The position numbers were made by a program, and so were the translations under genes. Below the pieces are notes generated by a model. That model made no database searches and was not told the DNA's origin. It saw nothing but the letters and a program-made list of their open reading frames with translations. A stretch of 64,000 bases of DNA from Mangifera indica (taxonomy: Eukaryota > Streptophyta > Magnoliopsida > Sapindales > Anacardiaceae): positions 124,001 to 188,000 of the forward strand of contig NW_025401144.1 of NCBI RefSeq assembly GCF_011075055.1. The letters are read 5' to 3'. This document shows positions 1 to 12,100 of this stretch, in pieces. How positions within the stretch are numbered: position 1 is the stretch's first letter; each line of letters opens with the position of its first letter.

Positions 1-2047
1 ATTCTTTTGTTGATTAATTGAGTAGGTTAGGAGGAGGTGGGAGGACTTATAGGATAGTGGGAGGAAGAGTATAAATATGTTAGGCAGATGTCTTTATAAT
101 GTATTAATTCATTTGTAGTCACTGATAAAATAGTCATTGTGTTGTTTGTACATTATTTAAAAAGAAAAGAAAAGATAAGTCTCTTTTTCTCCTGTTTTGT
201 TCTACCCATTTTCATCATCTTTCGCAATTTGATTTGGTGGTGTTGGGAACTTGTATTTACCGGTTGCCTCGCCTGTTACCCATCTCCACTCTTTCACATA
301 CAATGACGTTCCAGAGCATATTTGTAATTTTGACTTTAACAGGACTTAAATAGATGACAACGGCGACACTTGGGTGGTGGTGACGGGATGATGTTCATCT
401 CCTCATATGCAGTATGTAGAAATGAAAGGATAAACTCGAGGGCTGCGAGGAGGAGCCTTAAACATAGAATAAATTAAGAGTAAGCAGGACTGGAAGCCTA
501 ATATAAAATGTGACAGACGAGTAAACAGGTGGTATTCAATGAACTCATGAAGAACTAGACTGTAGTGGCTCCACTAGAAATCTTATTGTTTCTCCATAAG
601 AACAAAGCAGCAGCTGAACATGGAAATAAAGCTTGGGTTATAAACTTGTGATTAACATTCGAACAACTGAGCTTTACGCATGAGATAGAGAATCTAGTCT
701 TTTTGACGGGGAATAAAGGTTGTTTAACCATGAAGTTCATAATTATTGAAAAAAATTCAACTAAACATATCAAATAAGCATATAGCAGAGAATCATGCTT
801 ATCTGTAGGATATCACAGAGTTCATATTCTTACTATAGTCTGCAAATATATTATGTTTGATTAAAGATTTTGTAGATTTGTATTTGCAACAGCTTGGTTG
901 AACTGTTATTTTCAATTTCCAACTTCATTTGATATTCTCTTTCGAGCCAGTCACTTGGTTTGATTTTGTGAAAATTAGAAGTATAGGATTAATTGATAAA
1001 GAAGCTCTACTCATTCATTTTCTGGATTGCTAGATGCTTATTCATTCATTTTCCATTAGCTTGTGTATGTCTAAATATAATGTAACGATGCTATGAAAAT
1101 TATTTCCATTGCATTGAAACATATATGGCATATTGGCTTGGACTGACTCCAACTGAAATGATCAGTCTTTCATAAAATAACAGTGATTGAGGATTTACTG
1201 TTATTATATGAAGTTTCACCATCTCTCATTGCTAAAATAATAGAATAAATTAATAACAAGCTGTTTCATCTTTACTATTATGCTTATATTGTACAGAGTT
1301 CTTGTTTTGGAGATAATATACAGATATTCGAGTTACTGCAGTAAAACTCGATTGCAGGTCGAGCACTTTCCTACTCTTGTCTATGCATATTTTCAGAGTC
1401 AATTATATATGTCTACTGACCTGCCCCAAGCATGGTTTCACCTCAACTCATGCCACTCAATACACAAGTCTATGTCAAGATCATGAGCTGTAGACAAATA
1501 CTCTCCCACCAAATGGAGCCGAGGTCCTTGTCGGCAAGATTCTTGAGTAGGTAATAATCATTCAAGAATGCTATGCACTTCACTTCATAACTCCTCACTG
1601 TCATATAAGTTGACATCCCCTCCAACGCACATATTTTTAATCCTTTCCCAATAAACATTTTATTACCTCATTAATCGATTGGAGCTAAGTTATAAATTAG
1701 CAACGGTTATTTCATGACGGATCTCCTATGTAAGTACCATTTATTACATGTGTATCTGTCCTTAGAGGTTCAGTGGTTGATAAAGTGGTGCTCCATCTCA
1801 ACAGATTCACCTAGTGTGCAGAACACAAGCCTATATAAACACTAGAAAATTTAGCATACATCGCAAAACACAAACTAGGTTTGTCATTCCATCTGATTTC
1901 TATTAAAACGAATCTTAAGTACAAGCATAATGTACAGCATCAAAATATGGTCTAGTTTTCCTTCACTCAGAAATGTACACTCCAAAGAAGACTAATATCA
2001 TATAGGAAGCTAGTCTAGCACATGGGTTGAGTATGGTTTCAACAGCC
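1..2047. other. Left-edge non-coding region; 3' flank of the PPR gene
   Basis: I see no gene here. The open frames are short, have no recognisable domain and do not join through splice sites into anything familiar. The right-most 150-200 bases probably include the 3' untranslated part of the PPR gene, which is read leftwards. A gene truncated at the window edge cannot be excluded. Confidence 0.4.
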
Positions 2048-3448
2048 TTACCAGTAATCCCTGCAGGAGCATTTGCCATCCCTGAAATGATGAAACCGCT
2101 TGTTATCCCTAACAATTAGCTCTCTTCCAACAATCTTGGACATGATCTTTATTGCATTGTGGCAGTCGCCGCAAATTCTAAGGTTCTTCATTATCCTAAG
2201 AGGCATCCTAGCCGGAGTACTGATCAAACCATAAGCAATGGCCAAACGCTCACTATGGTATTGCAAGGCCTTCTCTTTTGCCTCTTCATCAATGTCGTGT
2301 AGCACATATCTTGTGTCCGGCACATAACCCGCTTCTCTCATCTGTCCATTCAAGCCTTTCACATTCTGATATCCCTCTCCTTTATAGAGCTCTGTACACC
2401 GATATTCACTCACTCTATCCTTCTCCGCAAGCATATTAGTTGCAAATTGCTTCTTCCTTGGAGGCAATGAGATCTTGTTAACAGTGGCCTTGGAAGGATC
2501 AAGATCAATCAATAACTCCTCCGCATGATCTTCAAGTTCAACATCTCCATGAATTCTAGCAAAATCTCTAAGAGTCTCCCATACTTCTGCTGTAGGCTCA
2601 AACAGCATTTTTTCAATGAATTCCTCAGCTTCATTCAAATGACCAGCTCTCCCTAGAACATCAATAACTCCTAAATAATGCTCAATTTCTGGTACAATAC
2701 CATATTCACTCTGCATCAACTCAAAATACATAAACACTGCTTTGACATCCCCTGCATTAGCACAAGCCGCCAAGACCAGCACAAAAGTCTCCTGATTGGG
2801 TAAAAAGTTCAATTTTCTCATTTGGTCAAACAACAACAACCCATCGTCACCTTTTCCATCAACAGTGTATGCATTAATCATCAAATGCCACGAACTCAAA
2901 TTTTTCTCAGGCATTTGATCAAACACCTTGCGTGCACCTCTGATATTATTACATTTCCCATACATTCCAATCAATTTATTGTTCAATGCAGTATCATTAC
3001 TAAACGGTGACTTTCTTAATAAATCATGAACCGTTCTTCCCATTTCAAGCGAACTCAAATTCCCACATGAATCCAACAACTCACTGAACACATCATAACC
3101 AGCAAAGGCACCACGACCCATATACTCAATTGCTTCTTTAAACTTACCCTCCTTGCACAGATTCATCAAATCAACATCAAGATTCTCTCTTCCTGTATTT
3201 CCAGGTAACAGGTCGTTCCCAATTTGAATATTGTTGGTCTTGTTCCTCTGTTTATCACGCTGAGTATTGACGCTGGGCCGACGATAGACCTTGGAGTTAC
3301 GGTTTGCATAGGCACATAAACGTTTTGGCGTAGGTGGGAATTTGAGAGTGAGGGAGTGAGACGAGAACGGGTGATTAATTTTAGAATTGAAGGGAGAAGA
3401 TAGTATAAAGGAGTTTCCTGCGCGTTGAAGAGAAGCCGGAGACGCCAT
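2048..3448 (-). CDS. DYW-class pentatricopeptide repeat protein (DYW2/MEF8-like, short PPR tract)
   Basis: This is an intron-less 466-residue protein. Residues 1-60 are Ser/Pro/Arg/Lys-rich and look like an organelle targeting peptide. About five PPR-like helical repeats follow (roughly residues 115-310), then an E-type linker and a C-terminal DYW domain. The DYW domain has the cytidine-deaminase zinc signature, H398-S-E400 with C426-x2-C429, a second His/Cys cluster near residues 453-462, and ends exactly in Asp-Tyr-Trp. Such proteins take part in C-to-U editing of mitochondrial or chloroplast transcripts. The short, atypical repeat tract resembles the DYW2/MEF8 group, whose members are thought to supply the deaminase domain in trans to other PPR editing factors. 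The catalytic residues look intact. The exact orthologue and target organelle are not decided by sequence alone. Confidence 0.9.
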   Translation of the reverse strand: MASPASLQRAGNSFILSSPFNSKINHPFSSHSLTLKFPPTPKRLCAYANRNSKVYRRPSVNTQRDKQRNKTNNIQIGNDLLPGNTGRENLDVDLMNLCKEGKFKEAIEYMGRGAFAGYDVFSELLDSCGNLSSLEMGRTVHDLLRKSPFSNDTALNNKLIGMYGKCNNIRGARKVFDQMPEKNLSSWHLMINAYTVDGKGDDGLLLFDQMRKLNFLPNQETFVLVLAACANAGDVKAVFMYFELMQSEYGIVPEIEHYLGVIDVLGRAGHLNEAEEFIEKMLFEPTAEVWETLRDFARIHGDVELEDHAEELLIDLDPSKATVNKISLPPRKKQFATNMLAEKDRVSEYRCTELYKGEGYQNVKGLNGQMREAGYVPDTRYVLHDIDEEAKEKALQYHSERLAIAYGLISTPARMPLRIMKNLRICGDCHNAIKIMSKIVGRELIVRDNKRFHHFRDGKCSCRDYW

Positions 3449-4578
3449 GGTTGGTTCGTTGTGAGTTATGAGCTGTGTCTATGCTAAGCCTCCCGAATCT
3501 CAAGCTTCAGTTGTTTTTCGGTTTGCTCTGGAAAAGATTTTAAATCTCTTGGGACAAAAGAGAGGATTTCAATACATTTTGTGAGGACAAGATAAACTGC
3601 CCATTCATCAAGGCATCAGCGTTCATATTCGATGCTCACGTGTAAAATACTTCTGTTATTGAAAGATAAAGCCATGTTAGGTTAACTTGTTTACTCTCTT
3701 TCATCCCATTCCTGTCTCATCTTTGGTCCTTGTATCTTATCATATCAAATCTATCCACAATTATTATATCACTTTATTTAGCAATTGAATCCCTGAACAA
3801 GGAAGATTCTATCTTTTTATTTTATCATTCTTTTGTCAGAGAAAACTATCATATCCTATCAAATTGAGATCATACACCCAATACAATTATCTTGTTTTTG
3901 AATAATTATAATATAAATAAATATTCGAATTCGGGTTTATATTGGACATCCTATAATACAATATTTACTTGTGACTCTTTCCCTATAAGGGTAAAGGGAG
4001 GAGGCAATCAAAGAGAGAGCGCAACTTCCTTGTAAACATTATCACAACTCTCCCAAAGAAAAATAACATAAATATGAATGTAGACCCTGAGTGTGAGATA
4101 GAATCAAGTTAATATCTATCTCATCTTTATTATTCTCTCACATAGTATCTCACACACATAATAATCATATATAGTGGCCCTGTCTTGTTGACCCAATTGA
4201 CATAACATCGGGTGCTAATCCTTCTATCACTACTCGTTACAATTCGATATAATAATAATGAATGTTCCCAACAGCGAAGTCAATCCTTCTATCAGTACTC
4301 ATTACAATCAAACACCTGAAGAACCAAAGATTAACATATTTGCTCCTAAAAAAATTAAGATTCCACAAGTCAACGAAAGCAATATAACTCAGAGAGCGCT
4401 CATTAATATGATTTATGTTCCAGAATATTTCACAAGGCCAAAAGCCATTAATATGGTTTAATACCCCGCAAGCATATTACAAACCTCTAAAGCCAGTGAA
4501 ATGGAAACAGAAAGAGCAGCTTTGACATCCAACACTACAATATACGTAATATAGTAGAGAATAAAAACAGATATATGA
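3449..4578. other. Intergenic region between the PPR and serine acetyltransferase genes
   Basis: The right part of the PPR gene's upstream region lies at 3450-3700. The rest is AT-rich without a recognisable gene. An imperfect inverted repeat of a TGTGAGATAG-type sequence lies near 4091-4150. A 67-codon open frame at 4258-4461 has no recognisable domain and I do not call it. Confidence 0.4.
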
Positions 4579-5819
4579 TCAAATAATATAATCTGACCAC
4601 TCAGAAATGAATGAAGTATGATCCATGGACTCCCCAGGAATATCTTCCAGCCTAGAGGGCTTCTCTTTTCCTCCCACCAGCCTTGCCGGATTCCCCACTG
4701 CAGTGGTCCTTGGTGGCACATCAATCAGTACCACAGACCCAGCCCCAATTTTTGCACCATCCCCAATCTTAATGTTTCCTAATATGGTTGCACCAGCCCC
4801 AATCAGCACCCCATCTCCAATCTTCGGGTGCCGATCACCAGATGTGTTCCCAGTACCACCAAGTGTAACATGATGCAAAATTGACACATTGTTGCCAATC
4901 ACTGCTGTCTCACCAATGACCACACCCGTTGCATGATCAAGCAAAATCCCTTTTCCTATTCTAGCTGCTGGATGTATATCAACAGCAAATACATCAGAAA
5001 TTCGAGAGTGCAATGCTAATGCTAATGGTCTCCGAGACTCAGTCCACAGTTTGTGTGCTATTCGGTGAGCCTAACACAGAAACCAAAAAGGCAAAATGAA
5101 GAGATTGTTAACTTATGTGATTAGGATTGCCCTATGTACATTAGAATCAAGATTAACTCCTATGGTTAGAATTTCCTTTCTCTTAGCTTGCAGCATGAGC
5201 TTACATAAGCACAATATTATAACGAGTTTAGGCTGATACAATTCTTTTTTATCAAATGGTATCAAGCTACAATTCAATATTATAATAGAGATTAACAATG
5301 AAATGCTCTGGTCACATTTCCTCTCTAAACACTTTACAATTCATCAAAAATTGATTCTAATTGTATCAATCAATTTCAAAATTTAATATAAATAAAATTT
5401 CCAACTAAAATGAGCAAACGATGCAAAATTACGAAAAAGAAATGTACCTGACAGGCCAAGAAGCCCTTGTAATTAAGAAGGCAGTGAGAGAAGGAAACGC
5501 AAGCAGGGTCTCTGACACGCGCGGCACGAATATCAGCGACGGCGGCGGCACGGAGCGTGGGGTCGGAGGAGAAGGTGTTGAGAAAGAGATCATACAACAA
5601 AGTAGACAGGAGCGTGGAGGAGGATAATTTGTTGCCCAAATGAAACGACAGCGATCTTTCGAAAGAGGAGTGCGATAGGATGGTGGAGTAGAGATAGCTT
5701 GCTAAAGCGGGCTCCGACTCTGCGTCGCGCCGCGCCTCCGCTTTGATCTGCGCCCACACCCATGCCTCGTCGTCGTTGGCCGATGTTTCCGATGAGTACC
5801 TAAGCTCGCCCGTGGGCAT
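4579..5819 (-). CDS. SERAT1;1: Serine O-acetyltransferase, cytosolic type (SERAT1;1-like)
   Basis: Two exons, 5448-5819 and 4579-5070, join in phase 0 (donor at 5447, acceptor at 5071) to give 287 residues. The enzyme makes O-acetylserine from serine and acetyl-CoA, the step that commits sulfur to cysteine. Residues 1-135 are the helical SAT N-domain; from about 150 the hexapeptide left-handed beta-helix begins, with DIHP at 155-158 and DHATG at 169-173. The C-terminus ends in Tyr-Ile-Ile; the final Ile is the residue known to dock into O-acetylserine(thiol)lyase. Gly270 and Met273 match, counted from the C-terminus, the watermelon Gly277 and Met280 that mediate cysteine feedback inhibition, so I infer a feedback-sensitive enzyme. 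No transit peptide precedes the family-typical start (MPTGEL), which fits a cytosolic form. The gene lies head-to-head with the KEA gene. Confidence 0.93.
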
Positions 5820-6173
5820 CTCTAATGAATGCTTCCAGATTCCAATGAATATGGTTGATAATAGAGTAGGCGGCCAGCTTCATCCCTTTTATTATTTTAA
5901 TTTTTAAGTTGAGTAGTGGAGTTAAATAGTGTTGCCAACTGTAAAGGGCACTTTTCCGCTGTCCCTCACGCGCATTTTCTTGCGCGTAGCTTCTGTAATG
6001 TCCCTCCTGACCTGGCTGGACATCAAACTCCCATCTCAACCAGCTGCACCATTTGGATTTGATAAATTTCTAAGCCAACCTGACCTAACCAACAACCAAA
6101 AGCAAAGAACACTTTCCTTTTACTTTTTCCATAACAATTCCAAACGACACGTCGTTTCGGTAAATTCGTTGCA
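5820..6173. promoter_or_regulatory. Shared divergent promoter region of SERAT and KEA
   Basis: Only 354 bases separate the two start codons, which point away from each other. The 5' untranslated regions and core promoters of both genes must lie here unless transcription begins inside the neighbour. I see no clear TATA box close to either start. ACGT-core sequence occurs near 6146-6156. Confidence 0.55.
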
Positions 6174-9100
6174 ATGAGGTTGTCTCTCGCACTCTTCATC
6201 ATTGTTTCTCTTCTTCTCTGCTTCGCGTCCACCGAGTCTGTAACTGAGTCCAACTCCGAGGTCAATGCCACCGCTGCTGAGTATAATAATGTGTCCCGCG
6301 AGACATCCAAAGAGGACAGCTTCGCTGACATGATTGATCGTGCTCTCGAAAAGGAATTCAATGAGAGTGACCAAAATGAAGGTCTATTCTAGATCTGAGC
6401 TATTCTTCTCTCTTTCATTTTATTTTTTTATTTATATCCTCATTTTTTTTATTTACGGTTGTTACACTACGGTTTTTGTGGTTGTGGGCCAGTTATTTTA
6501 ACTCAATTGATTAATCGAAACTGGAGAACTCATTTTAAGTAAAGCTGAAATGGTATCATTATGTTGTGTTTAGTGTGGATCTTTATAATAGAACAAACAT
6601 TATCTTTTAAGAAATTTGGAAAAAGGTACAAATGGAAAGTGTGTACCTTGATTGTTCTTACTTGTTCGTGTTTTCTGTTGCAGCTACTGATCCTGGTAGC
6701 TTCAATAATAGTGTTGCTGGACAACAGGTTGGTCATCATATTCTTTAATCCACATGACTTTCATTGACTTTTCAATGGACGGCAAATTGTTAAAGGATAG
6801 ATGTTTACATATTTTTCGTTTATAGTGCTGACTACAGGACTGTAATATGAAACCACTGTCTAGCTTGTATTACTTGTAACAACTTAATATTAAAGGGAAT
6901 TGTTGCTGTTACAAAAATGTATAATGGATGGAAGTAAGTAATAGAACAGAAATTCAATGTGAAACTTCATATTCAAAGCTTATTAGTAGTGAAACCATTC
7001 AATTGATAGTAAGCAATTAGAAATGGAAGATCAAATGCTGATGGCTTATTGAAGAGTTAAATAAACTGGATGCTTTCCTATTGAGAAATTTTGGAGAGTC
7101 TCATTATTGTATCTGGCAGTTTTGCCTGATGAAGTGTATTTGTCTCTTTACAGATTTCTTAATCAATGTAATGTCTGAATGCTGTATATTTGGTTTTGAC
7201 AGGCTGTTTTGGAAACTGTTGCCAGAGTTACAAAGAAAAATGAAACCAAGGAGAAGTATGTCGTTGTAGCTTGAAAAATGTATTAGTCATTTTTCTTCAT
7301 AAGATTTTGAGACGACATTCTTATTACAACAATGGGAATGCTTATTTTTTTCATCTATGATTTGCAAATTTCTGACACTATTATGAATTTTATGTTAGGT
7401 CATTTCAATTTCATCATGTTTTTAAATTGGATAATGAAAATGGACAAGAAGATACTCCAACATTGATTGATCGGAAGGTATATTTAGTATTTTGCAATAT
7501 TTTACTTGCTTGATAAGTTGTCTTTTTGCATGCTTTAATAGCTGATCTTATCTGATGATACACCACTTCAAGCAGTTACATCTTCGACAAGCCAATCTTT
7601 GAAGTTGATTAAATTTGATCTTTCATAAAATTAATCTTCAGGACAATGTTTTTATCATATCAAATCCAAAGTCGAAATATCCTGTGCTGCAACTAGACTT
7701 GAGGTTTGTTACTAACTATTTTGTTATCACACCCCAGCCCTCCCTCTCAGTAAGAGAAATTTGTTGGCCATTCTAACCTGTTCAAAATGCTGTAATTGCA
7801 GATTGATATCAGATCTGGTGGTTGTTATTGTCTCTGCAACTTGTGGTGGTATTGCCTTTGCATGTGCTGGACAACCGGTTAGACCAATGTCATTCATCTA
7901 TCTTTTATTATCTCTGCAACTTGCCTTTGCTTTCAAAGACTCTGTTTTTGGTTCCTTCATGCAGCATCCTTAAGGAACATCTTTCTTATTTTGATTTTGA
8001 AGGTCATTACTGGATATCTGCTAGCAGGATCTGTTATTGGGCCGGGGGGCTTCAGCTTTGTCAGTGAAATGGTGCAAGTATGTTGCTTTTGCTTTTGCTG
8101 GCTATCTTAATATGGTACTCTATTTTCATGTTGTATTATTATTTACAGTTTTGACAGTTCATATGCGCTTTTGGTTTGTAAATAATCAATGAAGAGATGT
8201 GCATGGTGATAAAAAAACCTAATTGTAGACAAACTATAGATTATACTCTGACCTACTGGTTATTGCATTAACAAAACAAAGCTGGTCTTTTCATAAACAA
8301 TTTTTTATTTGGAAAAAAATGTGATTGTGCTGGAAGGCAATATAATATTCTTTCTATCTTGATATAGTACCAAATTAGTATAAGCTTGTCATTCTTCAGT
8401 GGTATATTTCAAATTTTATAGCTGTTTAATATCACATATCACTTCTTATATTCTTTCAGGTTGAAACAGTGGCCCAATTTGGTGTCATTTTTCTTCTTTT
8501 TGCATTGGGCCTTGAATTCTCTGCATCAAAGGTTTGCTCATACTTTCTTGTTCATCCATGCTTATAAATTCAATTCTTTTTAGTTGATGTAACTGTTATC
8601 TTTTCATAATTACAGCTTCGAGTTGTTCGTGCAGTTGCTGTTTTAGGAGGTCTTCTCCAGATTTTTCTATTTATGTGCTTGTGTGGAATAATAGCTTCGG
8701 TATGACTTATATCATGAGAGTTTTAGGTAGATAGTTAGTAATGGAATAACCCTACTGCCTGTGAACTGTAAACATTACCTTTATATAAAGTGGTTAGTGC
8801 AAAAACTTTAATTTTATTCATTAGATTGAGTATACTACAGAATATTCGACTGTTATAAAGATTTTTTAAGTTGCTGGGGTAAAGAAACATTTTATTGTTC
8901 CTAAGGCTGTTATCTTTTTTATTTTTCATTTGGATGAGAGACCTAAGGTGGTACTAAATACCAGTATAAAGAATTTTACCATGTGCTCCCAGTTCTGTGT
9001 AGCTTTAAGCTTTTGATGGATGCATCTCTGTGCCTTTTGCAGTTGTGTGGTGGTAAGCCTTCAGAAGGGGTATTTGTTGGTGCCTTGTTGTCTATGTCTT

Positions 9101-12100
9101 CAACTGCAGTGGTAATTTTTTAGTGCAGTGACTTGATTTTGTTAATATAATTTTTATCCTCGTAGTAATCTAGTAGTGAAAATTTTGTTTAAGTCATCAT
9201 TGCTTTTATTGCTAATCTTACCATGAAGCTACATACCTCCCTATCTTTTTTCATTTTAAATCTGACTAGTTGTAGATCACATATATTGTATGTCTATCTT
9301 TTTTCATTTTAAATATGACCAGTTGGAGATCATATATTGTATGTCATGATTCATACTTCACATCAGTGTATTTCTAATTAATCTCCAAAGATAAAGACTT
9401 TGTCAATTAGGAGCTGAGGTCAAATCCTGTAGAAACTTACATACAGTAATTATAGAAACTAAAACACAAAATAATACAATTTGCTGGTGAATTATAAGAT
9501 ATTTCTACATTCCTCATAAAATATTTTAACTTTAGTTTTTATATATATATATATAAAATTTATAAATAGAAAGAACGTTGTTGATTTCCTGGCCTGCATT
9601 GAAATTGACTTTGGCTCCTCAGCCGCACTCTCTTTTTATTTTGTGGTTGTATATGTTTTCCTTAAGACAGCTCCCAGCCTTCTTTCTGAGCATAACACTC
9701 CTATGACTCTCTTCTCTCCTAACTTCAGAAAAATCTTCACCAAGAGAGGGAAGAGGCTGCCTACCAATTATCCTCCCCTTGACTTCATCGAACTCAATGT
9801 TGAGTCCAAACAAGAACTTAAATATTCAGTGATTTTGAACCATTTTTTTGTTGTGATTACAATCACCAGGAGACTTCCATTCATAGTCATTGAACAAATC
9901 AAGATGTTGCCACAAGTGTTTCAACAAATTAAAATACTGAGTGACACTATCTCCCCCTTGTTGAATTTCACCAAGTTTAAGAGTGAGTTCATTTACCTAG
10001 GACTAATTTCCCAAATCTGAATACATTTGGTTGATGTTGTCCTAGAGTTCCTTTGTCATGGCATAACACATGTAGCTGGATTTGATTTCTTCTTCCATTG
10101 AATTCACTAGCCATGTCATTGTCATGGAATTCTTAGTATCCCATATAGCATAGGTTGGGTCCTCATTCAACGCCGTTGTGTCTCCAACCAAATATCCAAT
10201 TTTGCCTTGTCTATGTGTATACATCCAAACCAATTGAGGCCAACGCAAGAAATTATCACCATCCAACCGAATAGTGGTAATTTGGACAGAACTGGATTAA
10301 GTGTCGATACTTTTGTGTGTGTTCAAGATTGGCGTAGGGATACTAGAGTTAGATGAGATTTCAGACATGGTGAAAGAATTAGACTTTAGGTGAATAGCAA
10401 GGGTTTAGGGAGGCTCTGATACCATATAAACTGAAGAGAAAACTTATTTTTATTGGTCTTTTATATAAAAATGTATACATTGTTGTCCTTTTATAGAGAA
10501 ATACAAGACTGAAAAAAAGGAAAAACAACATTATAATAAGTTAATAACTATGTACAACTATACATATCTAGTTTCCTAAAAATACAAGAGTTGACTAGGT
10601 TATATTTAGAAACAGAATAAAGAAAAATTGATCAGCTAGTTATTCAATATCATTGATAGCTGAATTTTCCTTATTTTCCTGAATTGTCTTGATTTTCCAC
10701 ATCCTTTACTAGCTCATCCACACCAAAGACAGTGACATCGGAGGAATTAGTAGATTGGTTAGGCTATGACTATGACAGGTTGTCGGACGTGCCGCCAGAG
10801 TATAGTTCTCAGGGTGCTTGGATGACTTGTGGGGGTAGTGGGTATGATAACCCCATACATCTAAATCGAATTTGTTGATGAGCTCGACATTGTGTGTTCT
10901 TCACATATTGATAACATATATTTTGAATGCTAGGAACAACACAAACGATCTTGTGACCGTTAAAGATATGGTATTAATGGTAGCTGCTATTGAGGGAAAA
11001 GAAGTTGATACAACTAGTTGGCTGATTAGGAAATTAAGTGATATAAAGGATGCCTTTATAGACATTTGATTTTGGTATGATCATTACCTTTTCTGCTCAA
11101 AATTTGAGGATTTATCTTGAGGAGGAAAATGAGAATTTTGTGAAGAAATTTATTGAAGCCAACTGGTTAAATGCAGAGGCCTTATCCGCATGAAGGTTAT
11201 TGAAATGGATGGGAGGAATGGTTGGAAGCTCTTTGAAATTTGCTAACAGCAGGGTTAAAACAATAAATCTTGTGTTCAGTTGGCAAGGACAATAATAGAT
11301 CAAGAAGATCTAGAGGTTTCAACGGTGGTAGAGATCGAAGTTTCCAAAGGAGTTGAAGTAGATGGGAGTTTTCGACAAGTTTCTGGTGATAGATATCTTT
11401 GGTATTCTAGTCAATTGGTCAACGATAGAAGTCGACAATGGTTCTGGTCTCCTGGTTGGTGCGATAACAGGCTTTGGTTGATGATTGGTCGATGATAGAG
11501 GTTGATGATGTAACTGGTCCCGTGGTCGATGTGATAACAGGCTTTAGTTGACAATTGGTCGATGATTGAAGAGAGGTCTTCTGGTCAACAACAATGTAAA
11601 CTTTATGAGGCAGTGGTGGATAGTTTATGAGGTGGTACCAGACAAATTGATGATGTTCAGTAGGTTTTGAAATTTTTGATCAGTTATGACAGTAGAGATA
11701 ATATTTGTCTAGACTCAATAAGTTTGTTTTGTTTTTAGAACTTGGCTTTTGATACCATGAAACCATGGTTTCTTGGTTTGAATTTTTTTTGAGAACATTT
11801 TGTTCATTCATCAAGGGAATTTATACAAAGATATACAAATTTAAGAAAGTACAATCTATACAAAAGGAGTTAAATCAAAGAACTGAAAAGAAATTGCAAT
11901 AATTCTTCTCTTAATTTACTGGACTCAATCAATACTTTCTAAACTTGAAATGAATCATATCTTCCAACAAGAATAATAGCATTTCCAAGCGTCTTTGATC
12001 CTGGTTATATCGTTGATTATTTTCCTGTGGCAAGGCTCTTTATGACAGAAATGAGAATAAAAGCTCTTACATTGTTTGTAGTGTTCTATAAAATGAACAT

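Noticed and set aside
4258..4461. A 67-codon plus-strand open frame before the serine acetyltransferase 3' end
   Set aside because: No signal peptide, domain or homologue that I recognise, and no promoter signal; chance is a sufficient explanation.
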